Origin: Synechococcus sp. WH 8016
Lineage (GTDB): Bacteria > Cyanobacteriota > Cyanobacteriia > PCC-6307 > Cyanobiaceae
NCBI RefSeq assembly: GCF_000230675.1
Contig: NZ_AGIK01000006.1
Location: forward strand, 89,039-153,038
Direction of reading: 5' to 3'
Length of the DNA stretch: 64,000 bases
The notes below the pieces were generated by a model that did not search any database, was not told where the DNA came from, and was given only the letters and a program-made list of their open reading frames with translations. Positions 46,722 to 56,229 of the stretch are shown piece after piece. The position numbers were made by a program, and so were the translations under genes. How positions within the stretch are numbered: position 1 is the stretch's first letter; every line of letters begins with the position of its first letter.

Positions 46722-47513
46722 TTACGGAGCTTGTTCAACCTTGAGCTCTTGCCAGTGATGGATCAAATGTTGATGGGAGGTCAGGTCGGGGGTTCGATTC
46801 CATCCCGCCACGTACCCAAGCGCATAAGCAATGCCTGCGCGGCGTGCCATCAGGAGATCGGAGTCGGCATCTCCGATCAGTGCGCACTGGGATGGATCCA
46901 AATGCAGCTTCTTGCACAGACCATGCACGGCGCCTGGATCTGGCTTGCAAGGGGTGTCATCAGCGCTCCAGATGCCTGTGATGAAGTCGCTTAAGCCATG
47001 GTCTTGAAGAAACTGTTTGATGCCATGGCGGGTGTCATTGCTGATCACGGCACAGATCACACCAGCGTTGTGCAGCTCGTTGAGCAACTCTTTCGAATGG
47101 GGCAGAGGGGTTCTGGCGCTGAGGGGTGCTTCCGTTGCGGTTTGCTTGTGGAGATGGTCCACGCTGTCAAAGATCTCTTCAGCGAGCACGAGTGCTTGAG
47201 GCCAGCTGAGATCAAACAGACAGAAGATCGTTGCGGTGCTCAACAGATTGTGTTGACGCGAAGCGACGGCCAACGTTCCATCGGGAATCAAGCCGGAGTC
47301 GCATCGGCCCATCGCGCGCTTGAGCAGCCCCTGGAGTTGAACTTGTGTCTCTGACGATGCGCCACGGGAGGCAAAGACATGCAGGATTTCATCAATCCTG
47401 GCGTCTGCCAATTCAATGAGATGCGGTTCGCTATGGGAAAGGGTGCCGTCCTTGTCGAACAGCACCCCGTGGATCAAGCCAAGCGAATGGCCTCTGAGGG
47501 ATAAATGAGCCAT
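46722..47513 (-). CDS. HAD-family phosphatase
   Basis: 263 residues. Motif I D-K-D-G-T-L-S at about 20-26 (D-x-D-G-T), a helical cap, motif II Ser in V-I-S-N-D, a Lys in the C-K-P-D-P-G segment and motif IV I-G-D-A-D-S-D. Phosphoglycolate phosphatase-like layout, but the substrate is not certain. It sits between rps1 and metK on the same strand. Confidence 0.85.
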   Translation of the reverse strand: MAHLSLRGHSLGLIHGVLFDKDGTLSHSEPHLIELADARIDEILHVFASRGASSETQVQLQGLLKRAMGRCDSGLIPDGTLAVASRQHNLLSTATIFCLFDLSWPQALVLAEEIFDSVDHLHKQTATEAPLSARTPLPHSKELLNELHNAGVICAVISNDTRHGIKQFLQDHGLSDFITGIWSADDTPCKPDPGAVHGLCKKLHLDPSQCALIGDADSDLLMARRAGIAYALGYVAGWNRTPDLTSHQHLIHHWQELKVEQAP

Positions 47514-47526
47514 GGGCTCATGCAGC

Positions 47527-48627
47527 TCAGACCATCATCGAGCTCAAGGGCTCTTCTCCCTCTTCTGCTTGCTCAAGAAGCATTTGCTTGTAGCGAGCAG
47601 CCATTTCCTCAGCCTTGTCAAAGACCTTTTGAGGATCGGTGAGCATGTCACCGGGTTCTGGCTCTAGAGCCTTGGTGGAGAGTGAGATCCGACCACGTTC
47701 GGCGTCGAGGTCGATGATCATCACCTTCATTTGATCATTCACATTCAGCACGGAATGGGGTGTTTCGATGTGCTCGTGACTGATTTCGGAAATGTGGAGC
47801 AAACCGCTGACACCGCCGATGTCGATGAAGGCGCCGTAGGGCTTGATGCCACGAACGGTGCCGATCACCACTTCGCCGACCTCGAGGCGATTCATCTTGC
47901 GCTCTACGAGGGCGCGACGATGACTGAGAACAAGACGATTGCGCTCTTCGTCGACTTCAAGGAATTTCAGGGGCAAGAAGCCTGCAACCAGCTCTTCTTT
48001 CGGCTTGCGCGTGCTGATGTGGGATCCAGGGATGAAGCCGCGAAGACCTTCCACGCGAACAAGAGCACCACCACGGTTCGTGGCGAAGACTTCTGAATAG
48101 ATCGTGGCGTCTTCTTTTTGCAGCTGCCGCACCCGCTCCCAGGCGCGCTGGTACTCAATACGGCGGACGGAAAGAGACAGTTGTCCGTCTTCGTTTTCTT
48201 CACTCATGATGAAGAATTCCCGAATTTCACCGGGTTGCAACACATCGCTGAGACCTTCCACCCTGTTGATGGAGACCTCTTGGAGTGGCATAAATGCGGC
48301 GGTCTTGGCGCCGATATCGATCATCGCCCCCTTCGTTTCCAGCGCAAACACGGTGCCGTTGACGATGTCGCCTGGCTTGAAGTTGTAGTCGTACTTGCTA
48401 AGTAGTGAGGCGAAATCATCAATCGTGAAGCCGGCCCCATCCAAATCCTTAGGGTTGGCGCGACTGCTTGGATCATCTGCGGTCGGAATATCTTCCGGAA
48501 TACTGAGATCTTCGTCCGTTCCAAAATCAGCTTGGTCCGCTGTGGCTTCGACGGTTGTGCTCTCGTCGATGGCAGTGGTGGTGTCCACAGCAAGATCCTG
48601 AGCCGGATCGGTTGGGGTAACAGTCAT
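47527..48627 (-). CDS. rpsA: 30S ribosomal protein S1
   Basis: 366 residues with three S1 RNA-binding repeats (about 88-155, 174-238, 253-322; G-A-F-I-D-I-G-G-V-S-G-L-L-H-I-S in the third), an acidic N-terminal extension of 70 residues and a short acidic tail. The three-repeat form is normal in cyanobacteria. Binds mRNA on the 30S subunit. Start ATG 48627. Confidence 0.94.
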   Translation of the reverse strand: MTVTPTDPAQDLAVDTTTAIDESTTVEATADQADFGTDEDLSIPEDIPTADDPSSRANPKDLDGAGFTIDDFASLLSKYDYNFKPGDIVNGTVFALETKGAMIDIGAKTAAFMPLQEVSINRVEGLSDVLQPGEIREFFIMSEENEDGQLSLSVRRIEYQRAWERVRQLQKEDATIYSEVFATNRGGALVRVEGLRGFIPGSHISTRKPKEELVAGFLPLKFLEVDEERNRLVLSHRRALVERKMNRLEVGEVVIGTVRGIKPYGAFIDIGGVSGLLHISEISHEHIETPHSVLNVNDQMKVMIIDLDAERGRISLSTKALEPEPGDMLTDPQKVFDKAEEMAARYKQMLLEQAEEGEEPLSSMMV

Positions 48628-48728
48628 GGATGGTTGGCGGTCTGCCCGAGGACAGTGCGATAAAAATTGATCCAGTGCCCGCCGACAAAGGATCAGTATT
48701 TTTTAATTTTACAGAACAGCCTTGCTTT

Positions 48729-49205
48729 TTAGACGAGGGCTGCGAGCTCAGCTTTGTCTACGTTCATCCCTTCGAGGGTGGAGACGAAATCGCTGACGCT
48801 TCGAAAGTGTCGATACACCGAGGCAAAGCGCACATAAGCCACTTCGCTGAGCTCTTTGAGATGTCCCAGCACCAGCTCACCAATCTCTGAGCTGGCAATC
48901 TCACGGCTATTGCTTTGCTGAAGGCTGAGTTCCAACTCGTCAACAATGGCTTCGAGTTTGCTGGGAGTGAGCTCGGTTTTTTCGCAGGCTCGGCTCAGGC
49001 CGTGCAGAAGTTTGCTGCGATTAAAAATTTCACGATGCCCATTGCGTTTGAGCACGGTGATGGGAACCATCTCAACCCGCTCGTAAGTCGTGAATCGAAA
49101 TTCACAATTCAGGCATTCACGACGCCGGCGCACACTCCTACCTCCCTCGGCTGCTCTCGATTCGAGAACCCGGCTATCCGTGTTTTGGCAGGAGGGGCAC
49201 TGCAC
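48729..49205 (-). CDS. nrdR: Transcriptional repressor NrdR
   Basis: 158 residues. N-terminal zinc ribbon (M-Q-C-P-S-C ... C-L-N-C) and an ATP-cone domain (about 49-140; [12 protein letters not shown]). NrdR represses ribonucleotide reductase genes in response to (d)ATP. The nrd targets are not in this window. Lies 102 nt upstream of rpsA on the same strand. Confidence 0.96.
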   Translation of the reverse strand: MQCPSCQNTDSRVLESRAAEGGRSVRRRRECLNCEFRFTTYERVEMVPITVLKRNGHREIFNRSKLLHGLSRACEKTELTPSKLEAIVDELELSLQQSNSREIASSEIGELVLGHLKELSEVAYVRFASVYRHFRSVSDFVSTLEGMNVDKAELAALV

Positions 49206-49301
49206 GCCCTAATCGATCCAATTTGAATACTTTTTATTGTATAGAACATGTGGAGCCTTGAAAAGTGTTTGTGACCTAAGAATCCGATTTGAGCAATAAA
49301 A

Positions 49302-49322
49302 AACCCCGCTTTTGGCGGGGTT
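49302..49322 (-). terminator. Rho-independent terminator after psbB-psbT
   Basis: Stem AACCCCGC/GCGGGGTT with a short AAAA loop followed by T residues on the minus strand, 17 nt after the psbT stop. Confidence 0.88.
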
Positions 49323-49338
49323 AGATCTGCTGGATGGA

Positions 49339-49434
49339 CTACTTACCGATCTTCGGTGGATCGCGGAATGCGATTGCGAAGAACAAGGTGGCAATCGCCA
49401 GGCCGAGAATGAGGATGTAAGCGAAGCTTTCCAT
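49339..49434 (-). CDS. psbT: Photosystem II protein T
   Basis: 31 residues, a single membrane helix ([12 protein letters not shown] then [13 protein letters not shown]). PsbT sits at the PSII dimer interface and helps repair of the acceptor side. It follows psbB by 21 nt and is cotranscribed with it. Confidence 0.97.
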   Translation of the reverse strand: MESFAYILILGLAIATLFFAIAFRDPPKIGK

Positions 49435-49455
49435 CGAGAATCTCCTAGAGAGCGA

Positions 49456-51018
49456 TCAGCTGAGGGGGGTGGAACCCGTGGGAGGAACATATCCCTCGGG
49501 TAGGCGACGAGTGGATTTGTCGCCGAGTTTTTGGAAGAGACCGAACTCAACCTGTTCGCCAAGATCAGGGTCGATTCCTGCGAACACGTCCCGGTAGAGG
49601 GTGCGAGCACCGTGCCAGATGTGGCCGAAGAAGAAGAGCAGGGCGAAGGTTGCGTGGCCGAAGGTGAACCAACCACGAGGTGAACTGCGGAATGTTCCGT
49701 CCGAGTTATAGGTTTCGCGATCGAAGTCGAAACCTTCTCCGAGTTGAGCCTTACGGGCTAGGCGCTTCACGTCGGCTGGATCAGTGAAGACCTTGCCGTC
49801 GAGAGAACCGCCATAAACGGTTGCTGTAACGCCTCTTTGTTCGAAGGAGTACTTCGCTTCAGCCCGTCGGAACGGAATGTCGGCACGAACGATGCCGTCA
49901 TTGTCTTCAAGAACAACAGGGAAGTTCTCAAAGAAGTTGGGGAGACGACGAACTTGAAGTTCACGTCCTTCCTTGTCGGTGAAGACAGGATGGCCAATCC
50001 ATCCAGTTGCCAATCCATCGCCATTCACCATCGGACCTACACGGAACAGGCCGCCTTTGGCAGGACTATTACCGACGTAGTCGTAGAAGGCGAGTTTTTC
50101 AGGAATGGCAGCGTAGGCCTCGTCAATCGTGGCACCTTCATCAAGTGCCGTCTGAACGCGGCGATTGATTTCTGTCTTGAAGTAGCTCTGATCCCACTGA
50201 TAACGAGTGGGGCCAAACAACTCGACAGGGGTTGCTGCGGCGCCGTACCACATGGTTCCAGCCACAATGAAGGCGGCGAAAAACACAGCTGCAATGGCAC
50301 TAGCTAAAACAGTTTCGATGTTTCCCATCCGCAAAGCTTTGTAGAGGCGCTCCGGCGGCCGGGTTGTGATGTGGAAGATGCCGGCAATGATGCCCACGAT
50401 GCCTGCGGCAATGTGGTGGGCAACAATCCCTCCTGGATTGAACGGGTTGAAGCCTTCCGGTCCCCACGAGGGTTGAACAGCTTCTAAGTGGCCTGTGAGG
50501 GCATAGGGGTCAGAGATCCACATGCCAGGCCCAAAGACACCTGTGAGGTGAAAGGCACCAAAGCCGAAACAACCCAATCCTGCAAGGAGAAGGTGGATGC
50601 CGAAAATTTTCGGAAGGTCAAGGGCTGGTTCGCCCGTACGGGGGTCTTGCCAAATTTCAAGATCCCAGTACGTCCAGTGCCAAATGGCAGCGAGCATCAA
50701 AAGGCCACTGAAGACGATATGAGCGGCTGCGACGCCTTCGAAGCTCCAGAAGCCAGGATCGACTCCCGTTTCTCCGGTAATACTCCAGCCTCCCCAGCTT
50801 CCGGTGACGCCAAGTCGAGACATGAAGGGCATGACAAACATGCCCTGACGCCACATGGGGTTCAGGACTGGATCCGATGGATCAAAAATTGCGAGTTCGT
50901 AGAGGGCCATCGAGCCGGCCCAGCCGGCAACGAGGGCAGTGTGCATGAGGTGCACGGCCAAGAGTCGGCCGGGGTCGTTAATGACGACGGTGTGCACCCG
51001 ATACCAGGGCAATCCCAT
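49456..51018 (-). CDS. psbB: Photosystem II CP47 chlorophyll-binding protein
   Basis: 520 residues with six membrane helices, His pairs ligating chlorophyll a (H-T-A-L-V-A-G-W in helix [19 protein letters not shown]) and the large lumenal loop between helices V and VI. Starts [10 protein letters not shown]. Full length. Inner antenna of PSII. A 243-nt spacer separates it from the divergent ferredoxin gene. Confidence 0.99.
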   Translation of the reverse strand: MGLPWYRVHTVVINDPGRLLAVHLMHTALVAGWAGSMALYELAIFDPSDPVLNPMWRQGMFVMPFMSRLGVTGSWGGWSITGETGVDPGFWSFEGVAAAHIVFSGLLMLAAIWHWTYWDLEIWQDPRTGEPALDLPKIFGIHLLLAGLGCFGFGAFHLTGVFGPGMWISDPYALTGHLEAVQPSWGPEGFNPFNPGGIVAHHIAAGIVGIIAGIFHITTRPPERLYKALRMGNIETVLASAIAAVFFAAFIVAGTMWYGAAATPVELFGPTRYQWDQSYFKTEINRRVQTALDEGATIDEAYAAIPEKLAFYDYVGNSPAKGGLFRVGPMVNGDGLATGWIGHPVFTDKEGRELQVRRLPNFFENFPVVLEDNDGIVRADIPFRRAEAKYSFEQRGVTATVYGGSLDGKVFTDPADVKRLARKAQLGEGFDFDRETYNSDGTFRSSPRGWFTFGHATFALLFFFGHIWHGARTLYRDVFAGIDPDLGEQVEFGLFQKLGDKSTRRLPEGYVPPTGSTPLS

Positions 51019-51261
51019 GGGTCAGGTTCAGGTGGAACGGAGCTGCTGATGCAGACAGACCAAGCGATCGTAGGGGGTTCGCTCAATTGAGTGGGGTGTG
51101 TTGTCGCGAGCTGCAATGTCTTGTGTTGAGCCGACTCGATTTGTTTTCCCCGCTGTCCTGTCAGTGCTTCCGTCCATTGGCTGCCGCATTTAGGTCTGGC
51201 CGAGGGGGTTACAAAACGCAACCTTTGGGCGCAAAGTGGGCGTTTATTGCTGGAGCACTCC

Positions 51262-51729
51262 ATGCCAGTTATTCGTTTTTTGCGTGAGGGACGTGATGTG
51301 GAGTGCTATCCCGGTGAAAATCTGCGCGATGTTGCTCTGCGCGAAAACATCGAGCTTTATGGCTTGAAGGGACAGCTCGGGAATTGCGGTGGCTGCGGTC
51401 AGTGCATCACCTGTTTTGTTGACGTTGTGGGATCCGATGCCGACGCGCCTTTGACGGCTCGAACCGCTGTTGAGGACAGCAAGCTCAGGCGTCGTCCTGA
51501 GTCATGGCGATTGGCTTGCCAGGCGCTGGTGGAGCAATCCGTGATCGTGCTGACCCGCCCGCAAGTTCGCTTAGCTGACCTCGATAAGAAAAAGGTTGCT
51601 GCGCGCACGGCAACCCTGCCAGTCGGGCCTACGGCATGGCCCGTGACCGAGAGCGAAGATGAGGCCGAAGAAGGATTGGAACAGGAGACTGCGGATGATG
51701 CTCCTGCTACGCCCAGTGACGAGGGGTGA
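51262..51729 (+). CDS. 2Fe-2S ferredoxin with acidic C-terminal extension
   Basis: 155 residues from ATG 51262. Residues about 1-100 form a plant-type [2Fe-2S] fold with the binding loop C-G-G-C-G-Q-C and a further Cys near residue 85 (L-A-C-Q-A-L). The extension of about 50 residues is acidic (Glu/Asp-rich). The loop spacing C-x2-C-x2-C with I-T-C after it differs slightly from standard C-x4-C-x2-C ferredoxins: the four ligands may be Cys39, Cys42, Cys45 and Cys48 region or Cys85. It sits upstream of psbM; a role near PSII or NDH-1 is possible. Confidence 0.75.
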   Translation: MPVIRFLREGRDVECYPGENLRDVALRENIELYGLKGQLGNCGGCGQCITCFVDVVGSDADAPLTARTAVEDSKLRRRPESWRLACQALVEQSVIVLTRPQVRLADLDKKKVAARTATLPVGPTAWPVTESEDEAEEGLEQETADDAPATPSDEG

Positions 51730-51789
51730 GCTGAAGCTCATCGTTGCTCCCGAACGATGATACGTTCGGCCTTGCGTCAATAATCGCCC

Positions 51790-51900
51790 ATGGAAACCAA
51801 CGATCTCGGCTTCGTTGCCAGCCTCATGTTCGTCCTGGTTCCGACGGTGTTTCTGATCGTCTTGTTCATCCAGACCAACAGCCGAGAAGGTTCCTCCTGA
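51790..51900 (+). CDS. psbM: Photosystem II protein M
   Basis: 36 residues, one membrane helix (M-E-T-N-D-L-G-F-V-A-S, then L-V-P-T-V-F-L-I-V-L-F-I-Q-T). PsbM is at the PSII monomer interface. It is 60 nt after the ferredoxin gene and convergent with the stress-protein gene. Confidence 0.97.
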   Translation: METNDLGFVASLMFVLVPTVFLIVLFIQTNSREGSS

Positions 51901-51928
51901 TCGACTGTTGGTTCAGGACTGGTCCGCT

Positions 51929-52777
51929 TCAGCTCTGCTCGGGTTCGCGGACCAGAAGAACCGGCGCAGGCGCATGGACTCGGATGTAATCGCTGATCGA
52001 GCCGCCAAGGAGCTTGTCCAAATCCACCAGGCCCCTAGCGACAAGAGGGCGCCTGTCCTGTGATGCGATCACCACAAGGTCGGCATTGATTTCTTCGGCT
52101 GCTTGGCAAACCCCTCGGCCGATGTCCGGGTTCGCCACGTGCATTGGCTTGAGGTCAACGCCCATGCTGCGAGCCCGTTGGACTGCGGCCGTCAGCAAGC
52201 CGTCGGCTTTGCTGTCGCCACCGCGGGAGGCAGAGAGGTCTTGCCTGGCAATGTGGACGCCAGTCAGCTGTCCGCCTGGGATCTCTCGAACCATTTCGCA
52301 GGCAATTCGAAGCGCATCATCGCCAACACCTGTTCCGTCAACAGTCACCATGAGGCGATTCACATGGCGGACGTAAAGGTCATCACGCACCAGCAGCATG
52401 GGACGTGTTGATAGCTGAAAGACGTATTGGCTGGTGCTGTTGGACAGGATCGATTGCAGCCGACCCAGACCTCTGGATCCCATCACGATCAAGTCGGCAT
52501 TGATCTCTTCAGCCACCTTCAGAACGGTCTGCTTGGCATCCCCTTGGCGGATGATCGAATTCACGTCACTCGGGTTAAGGCCCAATTGGCTTACCGCCTT
52601 GGCGAGCAAGCTCCCTGCGGTTGTCCAATGGTCTTCTGCGTTGACCTTGCCTTGCTCGGACACCACATGAAGCAGGTTGATGCGTGCAGCCCTGAATGCT
52701 GGAAGGTCCCGCAGCATCCGCACCATTTCTTCGACATGACCTTTGCCGGAATCAGCAATCAGAAGATTCTTGAACAC
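51929..52777 (-). CDS. Tandem universal stress protein (UspA family)
   Basis: 282 residues made of two Usp domains (about 1-138 and 143-282). The first ends with the ATP-binding type G-S-R-G-L-G-R-L and the second with I-A-S-Q-D-R-R-P; the second motif is degenerate, so only one half may bind ATP. Cytosolic stress-response role, not further defined. Confidence 0.88.
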   Translation of the reverse strand: MFKNLLIADSGKGHVEEMVRMLRDLPAFRAARINLLHVVSEQGKVNAEDHWTTAGSLLAKAVSQLGLNPSDVNSIIRQGDAKQTVLKVAEEINADLIVMGSRGLGRLQSILSNSTSQYVFQLSTRPMLLVRDDLYVRHVNRLMVTVDGTGVGDDALRIACEMVREIPGGQLTGVHIARQDLSASRGGDSKADGLLTAAVQRARSMGVDLKPMHVANPDIGRGVCQAAEEINADLVVIASQDRRPLVARGLVDLDKLLGGSISDYIRVHAPAPVLLVREPEQS

Positions 52778-52829
52778 GATGAAGAGTTAGGTCTGCATCA
52801 GCCTATGGCTGACTCACCAGACCGTGCTG

Positions 52830-53279
52830 ATGGTGATTGAGAGCGTTACGAGACCTCCTTGGCGATTGCACAAGCGTGTGCTGCCACAACACACCGATCA
52901 CGGCGGTGTGATGTGGCATGGCGCCTATGTCGGGTGGTTGGAGGAGGCTCGCGTGGAAGCCCTCGCTGCGGTGGGGCTGCCCTACCGGCTGATGGCGCTT
53001 GAAGGGTTGGAAATGCCAGTGGTGCGCATGGACATGTCCTATAAGCGAGCCCTTTTGCATGGCGACCAGGTTGTGCTTCTAAGCCATGCGCTTCCCCCTG
53101 AGGGTCCCCGCTGGCGATGGCAGACGCGCTTGTTAAGGCCAGATGGTGATTGCGCCTTCGAGGCCCATGTGGAGTTGGTGTTGGTCCGTCTCGACGGTGA
53201 CAGGCGCCAGGTTTTGCGTCGCCCACCACCGTCCGTGGCATCAGCGCTTCAGCTGCTGACCCAGGGCCCAACCCAATAA
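52830..53279 (+). CDS. Acyl-CoA thioesterase, hot-dog fold (4HBT family)
   Basis: 149 residues (GTG 52824 would add two). Contains the 4-hydroxybenzoyl-CoA thioesterase signature: D-H-G-G-V-M-W-H-G-A-Y near residues 23-33 with the Asp or His acting in catalysis, followed by L-E-E-A-R-V-E-A-L. Cyanobacterial members include the DHNA-CoA thioesterase of phylloquinone synthesis; this copy could be that enzyme, but the evidence here does not decide it. 33 nt upstream of dprA. Confidence 0.75.
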   Translation: MVIESVTRPPWRLHKRVLPQHTDHGGVMWHGAYVGWLEEARVEALAAVGLPYRLMALEGLEMPVVRMDMSYKRALLHGDQVVLLSHALPPEGPRWRWQTRLLRPDGDCAFEAHVELVLVRLDGDRRQVLRRPPPSVASALQLLTQGPTQ

Positions 53280-53311
53280 TGTGCTAGTACAGGTGTACTT
53301 GCGCTGAGTGA

Positions 53312-54415
53312 TTGGGTGAGCGTGGCTGGTGGTGGCTGTGGATCTCATGCCCCGGATTGGGTGTTGCCAGGATGCGGGCCCTCAGGGCTGTTGCTCAAGC
53401 GCATCAGCTGCCCTTGGCTGATCTGTGGTCATGGCCTCTCTGGCGTTTGCAAAGAGAGCTGAGGTGGCCCGACGCCTTGATGAAGCGCGTCCAGTCGTAT
53501 CGGCTGAGCAAAGGGACGTCCCCCAGCGTTGGGGTTCCGGACAATGCTCTGCTGCCCCTGGACCAAGACTGGCCGATCGCATTTGAAGGATTGAAGCGTC
53601 CTCCTCTCGCGGTGCACTGGTCGGGGCGGAAGCCGTGCTGGCCGTTGTTATCCGCTCAGAAGGCTGTCGCGGTGGTCGGAACGCGCCGGCCGTCGGATCA
53701 TGGCCGGCGGATGGCCCACGCGCTTGGTCAGGGCCTTGCCCGTGCTGGTTGGCCCGTGGTGAGTGGTCTTGCGGAAGGCATTGATGCCGCCTCTCACCAT
53801 GGTTGTCTTGCAGCGGGTGGACGTCCGATTGGTGTTCTGGGTACGCCTTTGGATCGTGTGTATCCGTCTGAGCATGAGGCCCTGCAGGCCGAAGTTGAGT
53901 CTGCTGGCTTGTTGTTCAGCGAATGGCCCTGCGGTGCGCGGGTGCAGCGATCCAACTTTGCGTTGCGGAATCGCCTTCTGGTGAGTGTGTCTTGTGCCCT
54001 GGTGGTGGTTGAGTGCCCTGAAACAAGCGGCTCACTGTTGTCAGCTCAGATCGCTCAGACTCAGGATTGTCCTGTGTGGGTGGTCCCAGGGGATGCGCTG
54101 CGCTGGTCTTGTCAAGGCAGCAATCGTTTGTTGCAGGAGGGGGCAACACCGTTGCTATCTCCGGAATCGTTGATTGCCGCCCTGGGACCAGGACCACTTG
54201 CGCCAGCGAGCACGGCGTCGAAGCGATCGGATCGATCCCGGCCCTCCGGCGAGCGGCATCCCTCGCTTTTGCGATGGGTGGATGAAGGTTTCACCCTTGA
54301 GCAGTTATCTGCAGAACTCAGCTGCAGCCCAAATCAGTTGGCGCATGAGTTGTTGCAACTCGAGCTCGAAGGTGTCATCGAGCCCAAGCCTGGTCTGCGT
54401 TGGCGGTCCGTCTAA
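53312..54415 (+). CDS. dprA: DNA processing protein DprA
   Basis: 367 residues. The Rossmann-like DprA core (about 85-300) has V-V-G-T-R-R-P-S, G-L-A-E-G-I-D-A-A-S-H and Y-P-S-E-H; a C-terminal winged-helix (about 310-367) follows. DprA loads RecA on incoming single-stranded DNA. The TTG 53312 start follows an in-frame TGA, so it is used or a later codon is. Directly upstream of prmC (9-nt gap). Confidence 0.93.
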   Translation: MGERGWWWLWISCPGLGVARMRALRAVAQAHQLPLADLWSWPLWRLQRELRWPDALMKRVQSYRLSKGTSPSVGVPDNALLPLDQDWPIAFEGLKRPPLAVHWSGRKPCWPLLSAQKAVAVVGTRRPSDHGRRMAHALGQGLARAGWPVVSGLAEGIDAASHHGCLAAGGRPIGVLGTPLDRVYPSEHEALQAEVESAGLLFSEWPCGARVQRSNFALRNRLLVSVSCALVVVECPETSGSLLSAQIAQTQDCPVWVVPGDALRWSCQGSNRLLQEGATPLLSPESLIAALGPGPLAPASTASKRSDRSRPSGERHPSLLRWVDEGFTLEQLSAELSCSPNQLAHELLQLELEGVIEPKPGLRWRSV

Positions 54416-54424
54416 CCTGAGCCC

Positions 54425-55333
54425 ATGGGCGTGATTCGCTGCAAGGGAACAGATCTACTGGTGTGGAGGCGGGAGCTGATCCGTCAGGGTGGGCGTGCTG
54501 TGGACTTGGATTGGCTGCTTTCGATGGCGGCAGATTGCTCCTGGGGTGATCTGCAAAAACTGCGCATTTGCCCAGACGTTGAGATCGAGCTGAGTTCTTC
54601 GTTGACCCAGCTCACAGATCTTTGGATCCAGCATCGCGATCAGCACATTCCGCTTCAGCACTTGGTTGGCCTCTGTCCATGGCGCGATTTTGAGCTGGAG
54701 GTGTCAGCCGATGCCTTGATTCCGCGTCAAGAAACCGAGCTGCTCATCGATTTGGCGTTGCAGTGTTCTCCAGAAGATGCCCTGGTTAAGGAAGGGATCT
54801 GGGCCGACTTGGGAACAGGCTCAGGAGCTTTGGCCGTGGCGCTTGCCCGTGCTCTCCCTCACTGGCAGGGGCATGGCGTTGACTCCAGCAGTCAGGCGCT
54901 TGCTCTGGCGGAACGCAACCTGAGGGCCCTCGCTGGCGAAAGTCGTTGGCAACTCCATCTCGGCAACTGGTGGGAACCGCTCAAACCATGGTGGGGGCAG
55001 TTTGGTCTTGTGTTGAGTAATCCGCCTTACATCCCCACCGCTGTCATCGATGACCTGGCGCCCGTCGTTAAAGACCATGAACCTCATCTAGCGCTCTGTG
55101 GTGGTGAGGATGGACTCGACTGTTGCCGGCAGATCATTCGAGATGCCAGCAGAGCCTTAGCTCCAGGAGGCTGGATCCTCTTGGAGCACCACCATGACCA
55201 GAATGCAATGGTGCTGAAGTTACTCAGTGAGGCAGGTTTCGAGCGGCCAGAAGCCCGCTCTGATCTTCAGGGCATCCCCCGCTTTGCACTTGCTCAGCGA
55301 CCCTGCCATCCATTGCCTCTGGCCAGTTCATAG
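54425..55333 (+). CDS. prmC: Release-factor glutamine N5-methyltransferase
   Basis: 302 residues. AdoMet-binding D-L-G-T-G-S-G-A-L near residue 128 and the catalytic N-P-P-Y-I-P near residue 200 methylate the Gln of the GGQ loop in RF1 and RF2. The N-terminal helical domain has I-P-L-Q-H-L-V-G and the conserved L-I-P-R-Q-E-T-E-L. Cotranscribed with dprA and the TsaC gene. Confidence 0.95.
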   Translation: MGVIRCKGTDLLVWRRELIRQGGRAVDLDWLLSMAADCSWGDLQKLRICPDVEIELSSSLTQLTDLWIQHRDQHIPLQHLVGLCPWRDFELEVSADALIPRQETELLIDLALQCSPEDALVKEGIWADLGTGSGALAVALARALPHWQGHGVDSSSQALALAERNLRALAGESRWQLHLGNWWEPLKPWWGQFGLVLSNPPYIPTAVIDDLAPVVKDHEPHLALCGGEDGLDCCRQIIRDASRALAPGGWILLEHHHDQNAMVLKLLSEAGFERPEARSDLQGIPRFALAQRPCHPLPLASS

Positions 55334-55340
55334 ATCAACG

Positions 55341-55958
55341 ATGACGATCAATCCCCTCAAGTTGTTGGATCGCGATGGCCTCGACGGGCATTTGCGTGCC
55401 GGGGGTGCTGCTTTGCTCCCTACAGACACCCTTCCGGCATTGGCTGCGCTGCCAGAGCAGGCGGGTCAAATTTGGCGCTTGAAAAAACGTCCACAGGACA
55501 AGCCCTTGATCCTGATGGGTGCTGACGTTGATGCGCTGTTATGTCATATCTGCCCCGAAGCTCGAGCCGATGCCAGTGCCCTTGCGCAACGGCACTGGCC
55601 AGGGGCCCTCACTCTGGTGTTGCCCGCCTTTGGGCCCTGCGCAGAAGCCCTCAACCCTGGAGTGGCAACGCTGGGTTTGCGTATTCCAGCTTGCGAGCCG
55701 ATGTTGGATCTTCTGCGTTGCAGCGGTCCGCTTGCCACGACCAGTGCCAATGTGTCTGGTGAACCTGCCAGCCGAACCGAGAGGGAGGCGGCGGTTGCGT
55801 TCCCAGACTTGCCATTGCTTGCGCCGATCCCTTGGTCTAGTCCGTCCTGTCAAGCGAGCTCGGTGATTGCTTGGCGAGGATCGCAACGTTGGCATTGGCT
55901 GCGCAAAGGCGCTGTGATGCCAGCAGGTGTGGTGAGCCTTCCCGAATGCTCTGGTTAA
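55341..55958 (+). CDS. Threonylcarbamoyl-AMP synthase (TsaC/Sua5/YrdC)
   Basis: 205 residues from ATG 55341, following prmC by 7 nt. YrdC domain: L-P-T-D-T-L-P-A-L near residue 28, K-R-P-Q-D-K-P-L, W-P-G-A-L-T-L-V and T-S-A-N-V-S-G-E-P-A. Makes the threonylcarbamoyl group for t6A of tRNAs. The frame is open upstream to 55227, but that overlaps prmC. Confidence 0.92.
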   Translation: MTINPLKLLDRDGLDGHLRAGGAALLPTDTLPALAALPEQAGQIWRLKKRPQDKPLILMGADVDALLCHICPEARADASALAQRHWPGALTLVLPAFGPCAEALNPGVATLGLRIPACEPMLDLLRCSGPLATTSANVSGEPASRTEREAAVAFPDLPLLAPIPWSSPSCQASSVIAWRGSQRWHWLRKGAVMPAGVVSLPECSG

Positions 55959-56107
55959 TTGCTTCGTTATTTTTGCTTCAAACCGCCATTCATTGGCTGT
56001 TTGCACCGGTGGTCCAACTGCTCAAGCCGTGGTTTGAATTGGATGTGCTCCCATGGATGCTTGCCATCGTTGGGATCTGGCTGTTTACAGGTCGCTCGAG
56101 CCGCTGA
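55946..56107 (+). CDS. Small membrane protein, 53 aa
   Basis: Two hydrophobic segments (about 2-20 and 31-47) joined by K-P-W-F-E-L-D, ending R-S-S-R. ATG 55946 overlaps the TsaC stop by 13 nt, as in an operon. Unknown function. Confidence 0.5.
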   Translation: MLWLIASLFLLQTAIHWLFAPVVQLLKPWFELDVLPWMLAIVGIWLFTGRSSR

Positions 56108-56157
56108 TCCCAGCATCGATCTGGAGCGCTGACCGTGGTCTTAAGGATCTTGTCTGA

Positions 56158-56229
56158 AGCCGGCTAACGGATTTGAACCGATGACCTTCGCTTTACAAAA
56201 GCGCTGCTCTACCACTGAGCTAAGCCGGC
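56158..56229 (-). tRNA. tRNA-Thr (anticodon TGT)
   Basis: 72 nt on the minus strand: acceptor GCCGGCT/AGCCGGC, D arm GCTC/GAGC, anticodon loop TTTGTAA, T loop TTCAAAT, discriminator T. The T stem has one T-T mismatch and the anticodon stem a G-A pair at its base. The LuxR-type gene overlaps it by 10 nt. Confidence 0.93.

Noticed and set aside
55871..56229. Integration site at tRNA-Thr
   Set aside because: No repeat of the tRNA end nearby; flanking genes are ordinary core genes.
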